From Nitrincola schmidtii (GTDB taxonomy: Bacteria; Pseudomonadota; Gammaproteobacteria; Pseudomonadales; Balneatricaceae): a DNA stretch of 64,000 nucleotides. The DNA is taken from assembly GCF_008973715.1 (NCBI RefSeq), contig NZ_WBOL01000001.1, positions 62,001 through 126,000 of the forward strand, read 5' to 3'. How positions within the stretch are numbered: the first letter of the stretch is position 1; the number at the start of each line of letters is the position of its first letter. Under the pieces are notes generated by a model that was given only the letters and a program-made list of their open reading frames with translations, made no database searches and was not told where the DNA came from. Shown one piece after another: positions 22,077 to 30,532 of this stretch. The position numbers and the translations under genes were made by a program.

Positions 22077-23849
22077 TTAGTAAGTTCTGATCTTGGGCGG
22101 GAAAGCGTCCATGGTTTTGGGCGCAAAATTCACCGCACGCTTACCTATACGCTTGTTGTCTGGGTAATAGATCGAATGGCATAGCCAATTTTCGTCATCA
22201 CGCTCAGTGAAGTCGTTACGCGCATGCGCACCGCGAGACTCTTTACGCTCGACAGCAGCGACAGCAGTCGCTTCAGCAACTTCTAACAAGTTTTCAAGCT
22301 CCAGCGCTTCAATACGAGACGTATTGAAAGACTGGCTCTTATCTTCAAGATGCAGATTTTCAACTTTCTTACGAATTTCTCCGAGTAACTGCAACCCTTT
22401 ATCCATTGCTGCACCGTCACGGAATACACCGAAGTAAAGCTGCATAGTACTTTGCAGTTCTTTACGAACATCAGCGATCTTTTCACCGCCCGTGCTATTA
22501 TTCAGACGGTTCAAGCGAACCATTGCTGCCTGAATATCAGCTTCGGTTGCATCTTTAACTTCGTAACCTTCGCGCATCTGCTCTTCGATCTGCATACCTG
22601 CAGCGCGACCAAATACAACCAAGTCAAGCAAGGAGTTACCACCCAAACGGTTTGCACCGTGAACAGATACGCATGCCACTTCACCGCATGCAAACAAACC
22701 GTTCACAATATGGTCTTTGCCATCTGCATCTGGATTGATCACTTGGCCACCGATGTTGGTCGGCAAACCACCCATCATGTAGTGACAGGTTGGAACCACA
22801 GGAATAGGCTCTTTAACGGGATCCACGGCTGCGAACGTTTTCGACAACTCACAGATGCCGGGGAGACGCGAATGCAGAACTTCTTCACCTAGGTGATCAA
22901 GTTTTAACAATACGTGATCACCGTCTGGGCCACAGCCACGGCCTTCTAGAATCTCAAGGATCATAGAACGTGCCACAACGTCACGACCTGCTAAATCTTT
23001 AGCATTCGGTGCGTAACGCTCCATGAAGCGCTCACCGTCTTTATTGATCAGGTAACCACCTTCACCACGGCAACCTTCAGTAACCAGTGTACCCGCACCT
23101 GCGATACCGGTTGGGTGGAACTGCCACATCTCCATATCTTGAGCGGCGTAACCTGCACGCAATGCCATACCCATACCGTCGCCAGTATTGATTAACGCAT
23201 TTGTCGTAGAGGCATAGATACGACCTGCACCACCGGTAGCAAGTACCGTTGCTTTCGCTTTGATGTAGACGGTTTCGCCTGTTTCAATGCAGATAGCGAT
23301 ACAACCTACCACGGCATTGTCAGCGTTTTTGACTAAGTCAACAGCGTACCATTCATTAAGAAAGGTTGTACCCGCTTTCATATTAGCCTGGTACAGAGTG
23401 TGCAACAAAGCATGTCCTGTACGGTCAGCTGCAGCGCAAGTACGAGCTGCCTGAGTTGGGTTATCTGGGCCTTTAGACTGACCACCGAATGGACGCTGAT
23501 AAATACGACCGATTTCAGTACGAGAGAAAGGTAGACCCATGTGGTCAAGCTCGAAAACAGCTTGTGGACCTACAGAACACATGTATTCGATAGCGTCTTG
23601 GTCACCGATATAGTCGGAACCCTTAACGGTATCGTACATGTGCCAACGCCAATCATCATTAGGATCTGCACTTGCAATAGCACAGGTGATACCACCTTGC
23701 GCAGAAACAGTGTGTGAACGGGTTGGAAACACCTTAGTAACACAGGCAGTGTTTAAGCCAGACTGTGCTAACTGTAGCGAGGCACGCATGCCTGCACCAC
23801 CACCACCAACAACGATGGCATCAAAGGTTAATGTACGCAGCTTTGTCAT
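22077..23849 (-). CDS. sdhA: Succinate dehydrogenase flavoprotein subunit
   Basis: SdhA oxidises succinate to fumarate with covalently bound FAD. The 590 residues show the dinucleotide fold [15 protein letters not shown] (15-29) and the FAD-linking His46 in [31 protein letters not shown] and [10 protein letters not shown] are the substrate-site blocks. It starts 3 bases after the sdhD stop and is followed by sdhB after 12 bases. Confidence 0.98.
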   Translation of the reverse strand: MTKLRTLTFDAIVVGGGGAGMRASLQLAQSGLNTACVTKVFPTRSHTVSAQGGITCAIASADPNDDWRWHMYDTVKGSDYIGDQDAIEYMCSVGPQAVFELDHMGLPFSRTEIGRIYQRPFGGQSKGPDNPTQAARTCAAADRTGHALLHTLYQANMKAGTTFLNEWYAVDLVKNADNAVVGCIAICIETGETVYIKAKATVLATGGAGRIYASTTNALINTGDGMGMALRAGYAAQDMEMWQFHPTGIAGAGTLVTEGCRGEGGYLINKDGERFMERYAPNAKDLAGRDVVARSMILEILEGRGCGPDGDHVLLKLDHLGEEVLHSRLPGICELSKTFAAVDPVKEPIPVVPTCHYMMGGLPTNIGGQVINPDADGKDHIVNGLFACGEVACVSVHGANRLGGNSLLDLVVFGRAAGMQIEEQMREGYEVKDATEADIQAAMVRLNRLNNSTGGEKIADVRKELQSTMQLYFGVFRDGAAMDKGLQLLGEIRKKVENLHLEDKSQSFNTSRIEALELENLLEVAEATAVAAVERKESRGAHARNDFTERDDENWLCHSIYYPDNKRIGKRAVNFAPKTMDAFPPKIRTY

Positions 23850-23852
23850 CTT

Positions 23853-24200
23853 TTATACACCCCATAGAATCTGAATGCCCCACACGACGTAAATAAACGC
23901 CAGTAGACCACATACGGATTGAAATGCGAAACGGATGCTAGTCTTTTTGATGTAGTCAGTTGATACCGACCAAAGACCTATCCAAGCATGTGCTACCATT
24001 GACAAAATCGCCAACAGGGTGAAGATGCGCATCGCTGTGTTCTGAAACAGAGAAGACCAAGAGGCATAGCTCAGATCAGAACTGAACAGCAAATAGCCAA
24101 TCATGAAAATAGTGTAAGCCATCAGTACAGCAGCAGTTACCCGCTGCATCATCCAGTCATATAGACCACTGCGGCCAAAACTCGTAATACTTGTTACCAT
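23853..24200 (-). CDS. sdhD: Succinate dehydrogenase membrane anchor subunit
   Basis: SdhD and SdhC hold haem b and the quinone site in the inner membrane. I choose the ATG at 24200 (MVTSITSFGRSGLYDW), giving 115 residues as in E. coli, because GGAG lies seven bases before it; the ATG two codons earlier is only one base from that GGAG. Three membrane segments are visible (about 20-38, 54-76 and 88-110), and AHAWIGLWSVSTDYIK contains the conserved His and downstream Asp-Tyr of the family. The start overlaps the sdhC stop by a few bases. Confidence 0.95.
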   Translation of the reverse strand: MVTSITSFGRSGLYDWMMQRVTAAVLMAYTIFMIGYLLFSSDLSYASWSSLFQNTAMRIFTLLAILSMVAHAWIGLWSVSTDYIKKTSIRFAFQSVCGLLAFIYVVWGIQILWGV

Positions 24201-24571
24201 ATCCATACTCCTGCCAAAAGGACAAGAACACCACCTGCAACCAAGGTTACTTTGGCAGCCAACGTACCTGATTCCAGCTCTTCACAGTAACCGAAGTCCA
24301 TAATCAGATGTTTGACGCCCGCAACTAGGTGATACAGCAGTGCTGATACAAATCCCCATGCGATGAGTTTAGCCAGGAAGCTATCCCGGAGAAGATCAGC
24401 CGCGGCATTAAAGCCTGACTGAGATTCCAGTGACAATCCCAATAAGTACATCGCAAAGATGGCACCAAAAAACAGTGCTACACCCGTTACACGATGTAGT
24501 ATTGAGGTGACCGCCGGAAGTGGCAGTTTAATGGTTTGTATATCTAGGTTTACAGGTCGTTTTTTGTTCAC
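24194..24571 (-). CDS. sdhC: Succinate dehydrogenase cytochrome b556 subunit
   Basis: SdhC is the first gene of sdhCDAB. The 125-residue protein contains LPAVTSILHRVTGVALFF, with the conserved Ser/Arg quinone-site residues near residues 23-27, and HLVAGVKHLIMDFG (about 82-95), which carries the haem b histidine. Three membrane helices are evident. The start is a GTG with a weak GAG-containing ribosome site. It is divergent from gltA across a 433-base intergenic region. Confidence 0.95.
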   Translation of the reverse strand: MNKKRPVNLDIQTIKLPLPAVTSILHRVTGVALFFGAIFAMYLLGLSLESQSGFNAAADLLRDSFLAKLIAWGFVSALLYHLVAGVKHLIMDFGYCEELESGTLAAKVTLVAGGVLVLLAGVWIW

Positions 24572-24886
24572 GGCTCTAGTTCACACTTTTGTAGTCCCTT
24601 TGCAGGACGGGTTGCTGGAAGTGCTTAGAAGCAGTAGTTCGTTTGCCGAACCGGCATTGCACATTTGTGCCATTGCACAACTGTACAATGTCAACTCAGG
24701 GCTCGAAGTATAGTCAGTTACGACATTGAATACAACGCGACTTGACCCCTGTACAACAATGGTCTAACACGCTTAAACACTGAGAAAAATTTCAGCATTA
24801 CCTGATAAGTTGACTAGGCTATTTAAGATCACTCTGTTATCTTATTTGACGACATGTTGCATTGCGGTATTCGTCTTTAGGTTGAA

Positions 24887-24914
24887 TTGACAAACCATCG
24901 TCAACCTCTATAGT
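24887..24914 (+). promoter_or_regulatory. Sigma-70-type promoter of gltA
   Basis: TTGACA (24887-24892) and TATAGT (24909-24914) are separated by 16 bases, giving a predicted start near 24921 and a leader of about 84 bases to the gltA ATG. The rest of the 433-base sdhC-gltA gap (24572-25004) must also contain the sdhC promoter, which I cannot place with confidence. Confidence 0.6.
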
Positions 24915-24919
24915 TGACG
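24899..24919. promoter_or_regulatory. Inverted repeat overlapping the gltA -10 element
   Basis: CGTCAAC (24899-24905) and GTTGACG (24913-24919) are perfect inverted arms with a 7-base spacer, and they straddle the TATAGT box. A protein bound here would block RNA polymerase, so a repressor site is likely; I cannot name the protein. Confidence 0.5.
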
Positions 24920-24928
24920 GGTTCTCAT

Positions 24929-24943
24929 TCAGGTAGTACCTGA
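24929..24943. promoter_or_regulatory. Perfect palindrome in the gltA leader
   Basis: TCAGGTA-G-TACCTGA is a perfect 7+7 palindrome with a single central base, about 10 bases downstream of the predicted gltA transcription start. It may be a second operator, or a small RNA hairpin in the leader. Confidence 0.45.
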
Positions 24944-25004
24944 CAATGTAATCAAATGACCAAGATAAGTCATTGTAATTATAACCGAATGATAGGAGCC
25001 ACCT

Positions 25005-26279
25005 ATGGCTGACAAGAAAGCACGTTTGACGGTCGACGGCATGGATGAAGTGATTGAACTGCCCGTTTACTCCGGCACAGAAGGTCCAGATGTTATTGAT
25101 GTCCGTCCGCTGACTGGAAAAGGTCTTTTTACCTATGACCCAGGCTTTGTTTCTACAGCGGCATGCGAATCACAAATCACCTACATTGATGGTGATAAGG
25201 GGATTCTGCTACACCGTGGATACCCGATTGATCAGCTCGCTGAGAAGTCGGATTACCTCGAAGTCTGCTATTTGCTGCTGAACGGCGAACTTCCTGACGC
25301 CGAGCAAAAGAAAAAGTTCGTAAGCACCATCAGTAATCACACGATGGTTCATGAACAATTGATCTCTTTCTACAAAGGCTTCCGTCGTGACGCACATCCT
25401 ATGGCGATCATGTGTGGTGTTGTGGGTGCGCTATCTGCCTTCTATCACGATTCGTTAGATATCAATAACGCTAACCACCGTGAAGTGTGCGCCTATCGAT
25501 TGATTGCCAAAATGCCAACGTTTGCTGCGATGTGCTACAAGTACTCTATCGGTCAACCGTTCATGTTTCCTCGCAATGACAAAGGCTATGCTGAAAACTT
25601 CTTGCGCATGATGTTCTCTACACCCTGCTCTGAATATGAAGTTAGCCCAGTACTGGTTCGCGCCATGGATCGCATCTTCACGCTTCACGCCGATCATGAA
25701 CAGAATGCGTCTACCTCCACTGTTCGTTTAGCTGGTTCTTCTGGTGCAAACCCATTTGCCTGTATCGCTGCGGGTATTGCAGCACTCTGGGGACCTGCTC
25801 ACGGCGGTGCTAACGAAGCCGTACTGACCATGCTTGAAGAGATCGGTGATGAAGCCAATATCCCTGAGTTTATCAAGCGCGCGAAAGATCCTGATGATCC
25901 ATTCCGCTTAATGGGCTTCGGTCACCGTGTGTATCGCAACTTCGATCCACGCTCACGTGTGATGAAGAAAACCTGTGATGAAGTGTTGGCTGAACTTAAC
26001 ATCAATGATCCTTTATTGAAGATCGCCACTCGCTTGGAAGAAATAGCTCTGGAAGACCCATACTTTGTAGAGCGTAAACTCTATCCAAACGTGGACTTCT
26101 ACTCAGGTATCATTTTGAAAGCGATGGGCATACCCACCAGCATGTTCACCGTGATCTTTGCCATGTCGCGTACTATCGGCTGGATTTCTCATTGGAACGA
26201 GTTCCATTCAAGTCCAAACCGTATCGGTCGTCCGCGCCAGCTTTATACCGGTGCGAAAAAGCGCGATTATCCGGGTTAA
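25005..26279 (+). CDS. gltA: Citrate synthase (type II, hexameric type)
   Basis: GltA condenses oxaloacetate with acetyl-CoA at the entry to the TCA cycle. The 424-residue length and the N-terminal domain ([11 protein letters not shown]) match the allosteric NADH-sensitive type II enzyme of gammaproteobacteria. Active-site blocks are present: [23 protein letters not shown] and [14 protein letters not shown] with the catalytic histidines, and a C-terminal [13 protein letters not shown] lies six bases before the ATG. It is divergent from the sdh operon, the usual layout in Pseudomonas and relatives. Confidence 0.98.
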   Translation: MADKKARLTVDGMDEVIELPVYSGTEGPDVIDVRPLTGKGLFTYDPGFVSTAACESQITYIDGDKGILLHRGYPIDQLAEKSDYLEVCYLLLNGELPDAEQKKKFVSTISNHTMVHEQLISFYKGFRRDAHPMAIMCGVVGALSAFYHDSLDINNANHREVCAYRLIAKMPTFAAMCYKYSIGQPFMFPRNDKGYAENFLRMMFSTPCSEYEVSPVLVRAMDRIFTLHADHEQNASTSTVRLAGSSGANPFACIAAGIAALWGPAHGGANEAVLTMLEEIGDEANIPEFIKRAKDPDDPFRLMGFGHRVYRNFDPRSRVMKKTCDEVLAELNINDPLLKIATRLEEIALEDPYFVERKLYPNVDFYSGIILKAMGIPTSMFTVIFAMSRTIGWISHWNEFHSSPNRIGRPRQLYTGAKKRDYPG

Positions 26280-26308
26280 TAGATCCACTTGCCTTCATTG
26301 TGTGTAGA

Positions 26309-26336
26309 AACGCCCGCTTATTGCGGGCGTTTTTTT
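26309..26336 (+). terminator. Intrinsic terminator of gltA
   Basis: AACGCCCGC (26309-26317) pairs with GCGGGCGTT (26323-26331) around a 5-base loop and runs into seven T, 29 bases after the gltA stop. Confidence 0.95.
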
Positions 26337-26353
26337 GTCATCTAATACGTTGT

Positions 26354-28510
26354 TTAACAGTGTTTTATTTCAAAACAGCAATGAATTTTGCTGTTTCGCT
26401 TAAAGTCTGGATCTAAGGTGTGCGGTGTTATGTCGTTAATCTTGTAACGAGACAAGGCATCATAATCCAACTTAAAGCGACGATAGTTATTCGAGAAGAT
26501 CAGCACCCCTTGCGGACGCAATAAGCGCATCGCATCTTCCACTAAGGCGACATGATCACGTTGAACATCCAGTACGCCTTCCATTCTTTTTGAGTTAGAA
26601 AAGGTCGGTGGGTCCATAAAAATTACATCGTAAGCGGGTTGTTTTTGACGCTTAAGCCATTTAAAGCAATCCTCACGAATCAATTGATGCTTCGACATAT
26701 CCTGCTGGTTCAATTGAAGATTTTGTCTTGCCCAATCCAAATAGGTTGCAGACATATCGACACTGGTGGTTGATTTAGCCCCTCCAACAGCAGCATGAAC
26801 CGTTGCTGTAGCGGTATAACAGAAAAGATTAAGCACATCCTTCCCGGCTGATAGCGTTTGTAACTGACGCCTAACCGGCCGGTGATCTAAGAATAACCCC
26901 GTGTCCAAATAGTCATGCAGATTGACTCGCAACAAACAACCATGTTCTTTGACAACAAAAAAATGGCCTGTATCGTTATGACGTTGATATTGATCGCTAC
27001 CCTGCTGGCGTTTACGCTGCTTAAGGATCACTTGATCGGGATGCTTCTCTAGCACTACCGCTGTCGCAGTGACCGCCTCAGACAGGCGATTAAAAGCCTT
27101 TACCGGATCTATACTGCTCGGTGCCTGATACTCTTGAATCAACACTTGGTCACCATAGATATCAACGGCAACCGAATATTCGGGCATATCTGCGTCATAA
27201 AGACGGTAACACTCTATCGACTCTTGCTTAACCCAGCGGCGCAGATTCTTCAGATTTTTTTGCAGCCTATTGGCAAACATTTGTGCCGTTTCGTTTAAGG
27301 TAAGGGTGCCGCCCTGCTCTTTCTGTTCAGCTTGTTCTGCAAAAATATCAAATAGGAATACACGACTCTCTAACGCACCATTGAATAGTTGATAATCCTT
27401 ATGAGGCTTGAGGCCCATAACACGGCTTAAAGAGGTATCAGAGGTCAACACCGCAGCATTCCAGCCATAAAATTGGCGGCGCATCAATTGACCCAATTGT
27501 TTGTAGAGAAACATAAGCGGGCCTGTTTCGCCAAGTCGTTCACCATAGGGAGGATTGGTAACCAACAACCCTTTATCCACGCCTTCTGGGCGCGTAACGT
27601 CAGTTATTTCTTTAACGTCCAGATGAATCCATTGGTCTAATTTTGCGCGACGAACATTGTCTTTAGCGGCAGCAATGACACGCGCATCCTGATCAGAACC
27701 GATCAATGTTAGTGTCTGATTTTCACGTCCTGTAGCTTGTCGCCCATGCGCTTCTGTCAGTAATTGCTGCCATAGTTCACGATCGAAGTCTGGCCAACGC
27801 ATAAATCCAAATGTTTGCCGATACAATCCAGGGGCGATATCTAAACTCATCAACGCCGCTTCAGTTAATAAGGTAGCAGAACCACACATCGGATCGACGA
27901 GACAGCTAACCTCTTGCTTACCCCAACCAGCGCGCAGTAACACCGCAGCTGCCAGGTTTTCTTTCATTGGCGCTTCACCAGTTTTGCCTCGATAACCACG
28001 TCGATGCAAACTATCACCCGATAAATCTAAAGAGACAGCCACTTTACCTCGCGCCAAATGAACGTTGATGCGCAACTCAGGTTGCTGTTTATCGATTTCG
28101 GGACGCTGCCCTGTGGCTGCTCTTATTTGGTCAACAATAGCGTCTTTTACTTTTAGCGCTCCAAAATGGGTGTTGCGTATCTCTTCTGTTTGACCATTAA
28201 AGTCAACACTCATCGTGCCAGATGGTCGTAAATGAGCCAACCAATCGATTGACTGTACTACATCATAAAGAGAGTCTGCAGTGGTCACAGGAGCCTCAGT
28301 CAGTCGCAGCAAGACTCGACTGCCGAGACGTGACCAAAGACACATTCGATAACCTAACGCCTTATCGCCTTGGCAACTGACACCTGCCACCGTCATACGC
28401 ACAGCCTGCCCTTGCAACTCGTTCAACTCGTCCGCAAGAAGTTGCTCCATACCTTTCGGACAGGTCACAAAATAGTGATAGATTTCCGCGCCCTGAGTTT
28501 CTGGTGTCAT
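26354..28510 (-). CDS. rlmL: Bifunctional 23S rRNA methyltransferase RlmKL (m2G2445 and m7G2069)
   Basis: The enzyme modifies helix 74 of 23S rRNA, making m2G2445 (N-terminal half) and m7G2069 (C-terminal half). The 718 residues show an N-terminal THUMP domain (about 50-160), a methyltransferase domain with VDPMCGSATLLTEA and LLVTNPPYGERLG (the NPPY catalytic motif), and a second methyltransferase domain with LNLFCYTATATVHAA and VIFMDPPTFSNSKRM. This is the fused gammaproteobacterial form. GAGGT stands just before the ATG. Confidence 0.97.
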   Translation of the reverse strand: MTPETQGAEIYHYFVTCPKGMEQLLADELNELQGQAVRMTVAGVSCQGDKALGYRMCLWSRLGSRVLLRLTEAPVTTADSLYDVVQSIDWLAHLRPSGTMSVDFNGQTEEIRNTHFGALKVKDAIVDQIRAATGQRPEIDKQQPELRINVHLARGKVAVSLDLSGDSLHRRGYRGKTGEAPMKENLAAAVLLRAGWGKQEVSCLVDPMCGSATLLTEAALMSLDIAPGLYRQTFGFMRWPDFDRELWQQLLTEAHGRQATGRENQTLTLIGSDQDARVIAAAKDNVRRAKLDQWIHLDVKEITDVTRPEGVDKGLLVTNPPYGERLGETGPLMFLYKQLGQLMRRQFYGWNAAVLTSDTSLSRVMGLKPHKDYQLFNGALESRVFLFDIFAEQAEQKEQGGTLTLNETAQMFANRLQKNLKNLRRWVKQESIECYRLYDADMPEYSVAVDIYGDQVLIQEYQAPSSIDPVKAFNRLSEAVTATAVVLEKHPDQVILKQRKRQQGSDQYQRHNDTGHFFVVKEHGCLLRVNLHDYLDTGLFLDHRPVRRQLQTLSAGKDVLNLFCYTATATVHAAVGGAKSTTSVDMSATYLDWARQNLQLNQQDMSKHQLIREDCFKWLKRQKQPAYDVIFMDPPTFSNSKRMEGVLDVQRDHVALVEDAMRLLRPQGVLIFSNNYRRFKLDYDALSRYKINDITPHTLDPDFKRNSKIHCCFEIKHC

Positions 28511-28728
28511 GATTACCTCGTCCGATGTCTTTGGGATGAAAAATTTTCAAGTTCAATAGCACTATTGATCTTTTGTTGTAAACGCATGATTAACTTCACG
28601 ATTGTGCAGTTGCGCTATGAGTCACTCTATGAACGTTGTATTACATTATAGTTAATATCAATAGCCAACGCCGCTTATTTCCTATACTAATAAGGTGTGT
28701 GTTAGTTGCCTATTAACCACACGCGAAA

Positions 28729-28785
28729 GGTACCAAATCTATTGGTGAACCCTTGCCAAATTGCAATGTCATATTGTTTGGTACC
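28729..28785 (+). other. Inverted repeat upstream of rmf, possible 5' UTR stem
   Basis: GGTACCAAA (28729-28737) pairs with TTTGGTACC (28777-28785), 31 bases before the rmf ATG; a weaker inner stem (ATTGG with CCAAAT) fits inside. It lies within the 306-base rlmL-rmf gap, which must also hold two divergent promoters. If rmf transcription begins upstream, this forms a leader hairpin. Confidence 0.5.
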
Positions 28786-28816
28786 GCGATGACAATTAGA
28801 AATTGAGAGGCGCATT

Positions 28817-29023
28817 ATGAGAAAACAGAAACGAGACCGCAGTTCTACTCTGCATAACCGTGGATTTGTTGCAGGCCTTAATGGTCGTTCAAAAGAGGAA
28901 TGCCCCGTACAAACATCTGAACTTCGATCGCACTGGATGAACGGTTGGCGAGAGGGTCGCGAAGCACACTGGAGCGGTATGTCCGGCGTTTCTGCTATCC
29001 AAATTAACCCCACTTTAGCATGA
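28817..29023 (+). CDS. rmf: Ribosome modulation factor
   Basis: Rmf is a small basic protein that binds 70S ribosomes in stationary phase and drives their pairing into inactive 100S dimers. The 68-residue product matches the E. coli family closely at KQKRDR, then RGFVAGLNGRSKEECP and HWMNGWREGRE; the C-terminal tail (SGMSGVSAIQINPTLA) is longer than in E. coli. GAGAGG precedes the ATG by six bases. It is monocistronic and divergent from rlmL. Confidence 0.95.
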   Translation: MRKQKRDRSSTLHNRGFVAGLNGRSKEECPVQTSELRSHWMNGWREGREAHWSGMSGVSAIQINPTLA

Positions 29024-29092
29024 TTTCTGATAAACGATTTCTTTCACTATTCGATTCAAAAACGAGTTTAGGAAGCTTAGTTTAGATTGTTG

Positions 29093-29145
29093 AGGTTGCG
29101 ACAGCATTTTCATGACAAAATCATTGAGCAAATGTGTCGCAACCT
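29093..29145. repeat. Inverted repeat between rmf and pyrD
   Basis: AGGTTGCGACA (29093-29103) is perfectly complementary to TGTCGCAACCT (29135-29145) across a 31-base AT-rich spacer. It lies between the convergent ends of rmf and pyrD and may act as a shared terminator or 3' stabiliser, although it lacks T-tracts. Confidence 0.5.
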
Positions 29146-29163
29146 TGAATCGAAGATCCGATT

Positions 29164-30192
29164 TTACTTCTTCAGCAACTGCTCTAACGCCTTAACGGAC
29201 TCATGTACTAATGTGGGACCACGATAAATTAAGCCAGAATAAATCTGCACTAAACTCGCGCCCGCTTCGATCTTTTCTGCTGCGTCAAATGGCTCAGTAA
29301 TGCCACCGACACCAATAATTGGCAATGCCCCTTTCAAATGACGATTCAACGATACAATCGCCGCTGTAGAGCGGTTGCGCACAGGTGCACCACTCAAACC
29401 ACCAGACTCTTGGGCTAAGGGCGAATCCTCTACACCCTCACGACTCAAGGTTGTGTTGGTAGCAATAACAGCATCCATTTCATAACTTTTGAGTGCATTA
29501 GCCACTAGCTCAAACTCTTCTTCTTCCATGTCTGGAGCTATTTTTAACGCAATAGGTACATATTTCAGGTGCAGCTTGGATAATCTGGCTTGCTCATTTT
29601 TTAACGCATCTAACAGACCGTTTAATGAATCACCAAATTGAAGACTGCGTAATCCAGGCGTGTTAGGTGATGAAATGTTAACGGTCACGTAACTGGCGCG
29701 ATCATAGACTTTACGCAAACAATAGAGGTAATCATCATTGGCCTGCTTGTTTGGTGTATCTTTATTCTTGCCAATATTGATGCCCAAAATGCCGTTGTAA
29801 CGAACTTTCTCAAGATTTTTGAGTAACTGATCGACACCGTCATTGTTAAAACCCATGCGATTAATTATCGCAGTATGATCTGCCAAACGAAAAATTCGAG
29901 GACGCGGATTACCCGGTTGAGGTTTCGGCGTTACCGTACCTACTTCAATAAATCCAAAGCCCATCGCTGCCAAACCATCGACGGCAGTACCGTTTTTGTC
30001 TAAACCAGCAGCGAGACCTACAGGGTTGGGAAAGCGCAAGCCCATCACTTCTACCGGAAGGCTTCTTGTACGCGCGCCTGCTAAGTGCTGCAAGCCTAGC
30101 TCAGACAGCAGATTCATACTGGACAACGAAAGGTTATGTGCAGTTTCTGCATCGAGTCTAAACATCAATGAACGAGCGACATTATATAGCAT
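29164..30192 (-). CDS. pyrD: Dihydroorotate dehydrogenase (quinone), class 2
   Basis: PyrD oxidises dihydroorotate to orotate in pyrimidine synthesis and passes electrons to ubiquinone at the inner membrane. The 342 residues include the amphipathic N-terminal extension typical of class 2 (about 1-45), [16 protein letters not shown] for FMN binding, and [17 protein letters not shown] with the class 2 catalytic Ser; [19 protein letters not shown] closes the phosphate-binding barrel end. It is convergent with rmf. Confidence 0.98.
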   Translation of the reverse strand: MLYNVARSLMFRLDAETAHNLSLSSMNLLSELGLQHLAGARTRSLPVEVMGLRFPNPVGLAAGLDKNGTAVDGLAAMGFGFIEVGTVTPKPQPGNPRPRIFRLADHTAIINRMGFNNDGVDQLLKNLEKVRYNGILGINIGKNKDTPNKQANDDYLYCLRKVYDRASYVTVNISSPNTPGLRSLQFGDSLNGLLDALKNEQARLSKLHLKYVPIALKIAPDMEEEEFELVANALKSYEMDAVIATNTTLSREGVEDSPLAQESGGLSGAPVRNRSTAAIVSLNRHLKGALPIIGVGGITEPFDAAEKIEAGASLVQIYSGLIYRGPTLVHESVKALEQLLKK

Positions 30193-30260
30193 AGCAATCT
30201 CAAAGCGGATTTTTGAAAACGGCGTCTATTATACCCTTTTGCACAGCACAAATGACAGCA

Positions 30261-30482
30261 TCAACTCAATCTGTCTATTTGCAATAGACGTCCTTGATCA
30301 TCAAAGTAGACAGTAAAGCTACCTTTTAAGCCTGAAAGAGACACATATTGGCGCATTACAGAAGCAGGAAGACGGACCATACGTCCGTCTCTTGCACGTG
30401 CTGATATGTGAACAGCACGTCCTTGGTAGTATTTCATGTATTCTTCCCGGCTAATTGCCAGGTCGAGGATGACATATCTCAT
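30261..30482 (-). CDS. DUF2835 family small protein
   Basis: This 73-residue protein follows the DUF2835 pattern: an aliphatic first strand (RYVILDLAISREEYMKYYQG), DGRMVRLPASVMRQYV and GLKGSFTVYFDDQGRLLQIDR. The family has no known function that I can cite. It lies 50 bases downstream of the large glutamate dehydrogenase gene on the same strand and may share its transcript. No Shine-Dalgarno sequence precedes the ATG; a perfect 14-bp stem-loop ends one base before it, so translation may depend on structure or coupling. Confidence 0.85.
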   Translation of the reverse strand: MRYVILDLAISREEYMKYYQGRAVHISARARDGRMVRLPASVMRQYVSLSGLKGSFTVYFDDQGRLLQIDRLS

Positions 30483-30519
30483 CAGCTAACTGCCAGAACA
30501 AAAGACTGGCAGTTAGCTG
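30483..30519 (-). promoter_or_regulatory. 14-bp perfect stem-loop abutting the DUF2835 start codon
   Basis: CAGCTAACTGCCAG (30483-30496) and CTGGCAGTTAGCTG (30506-30519) pair perfectly around a 9-base loop. It begins 13 bases after the gdh stop, and its last base touches the A of the next start codon. No T-tract follows, so it is not a standard terminator; it would occlude the ribosome-binding region. Confidence 0.7.
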
Positions 30520-30532
30520 GATGCGAAACTAC

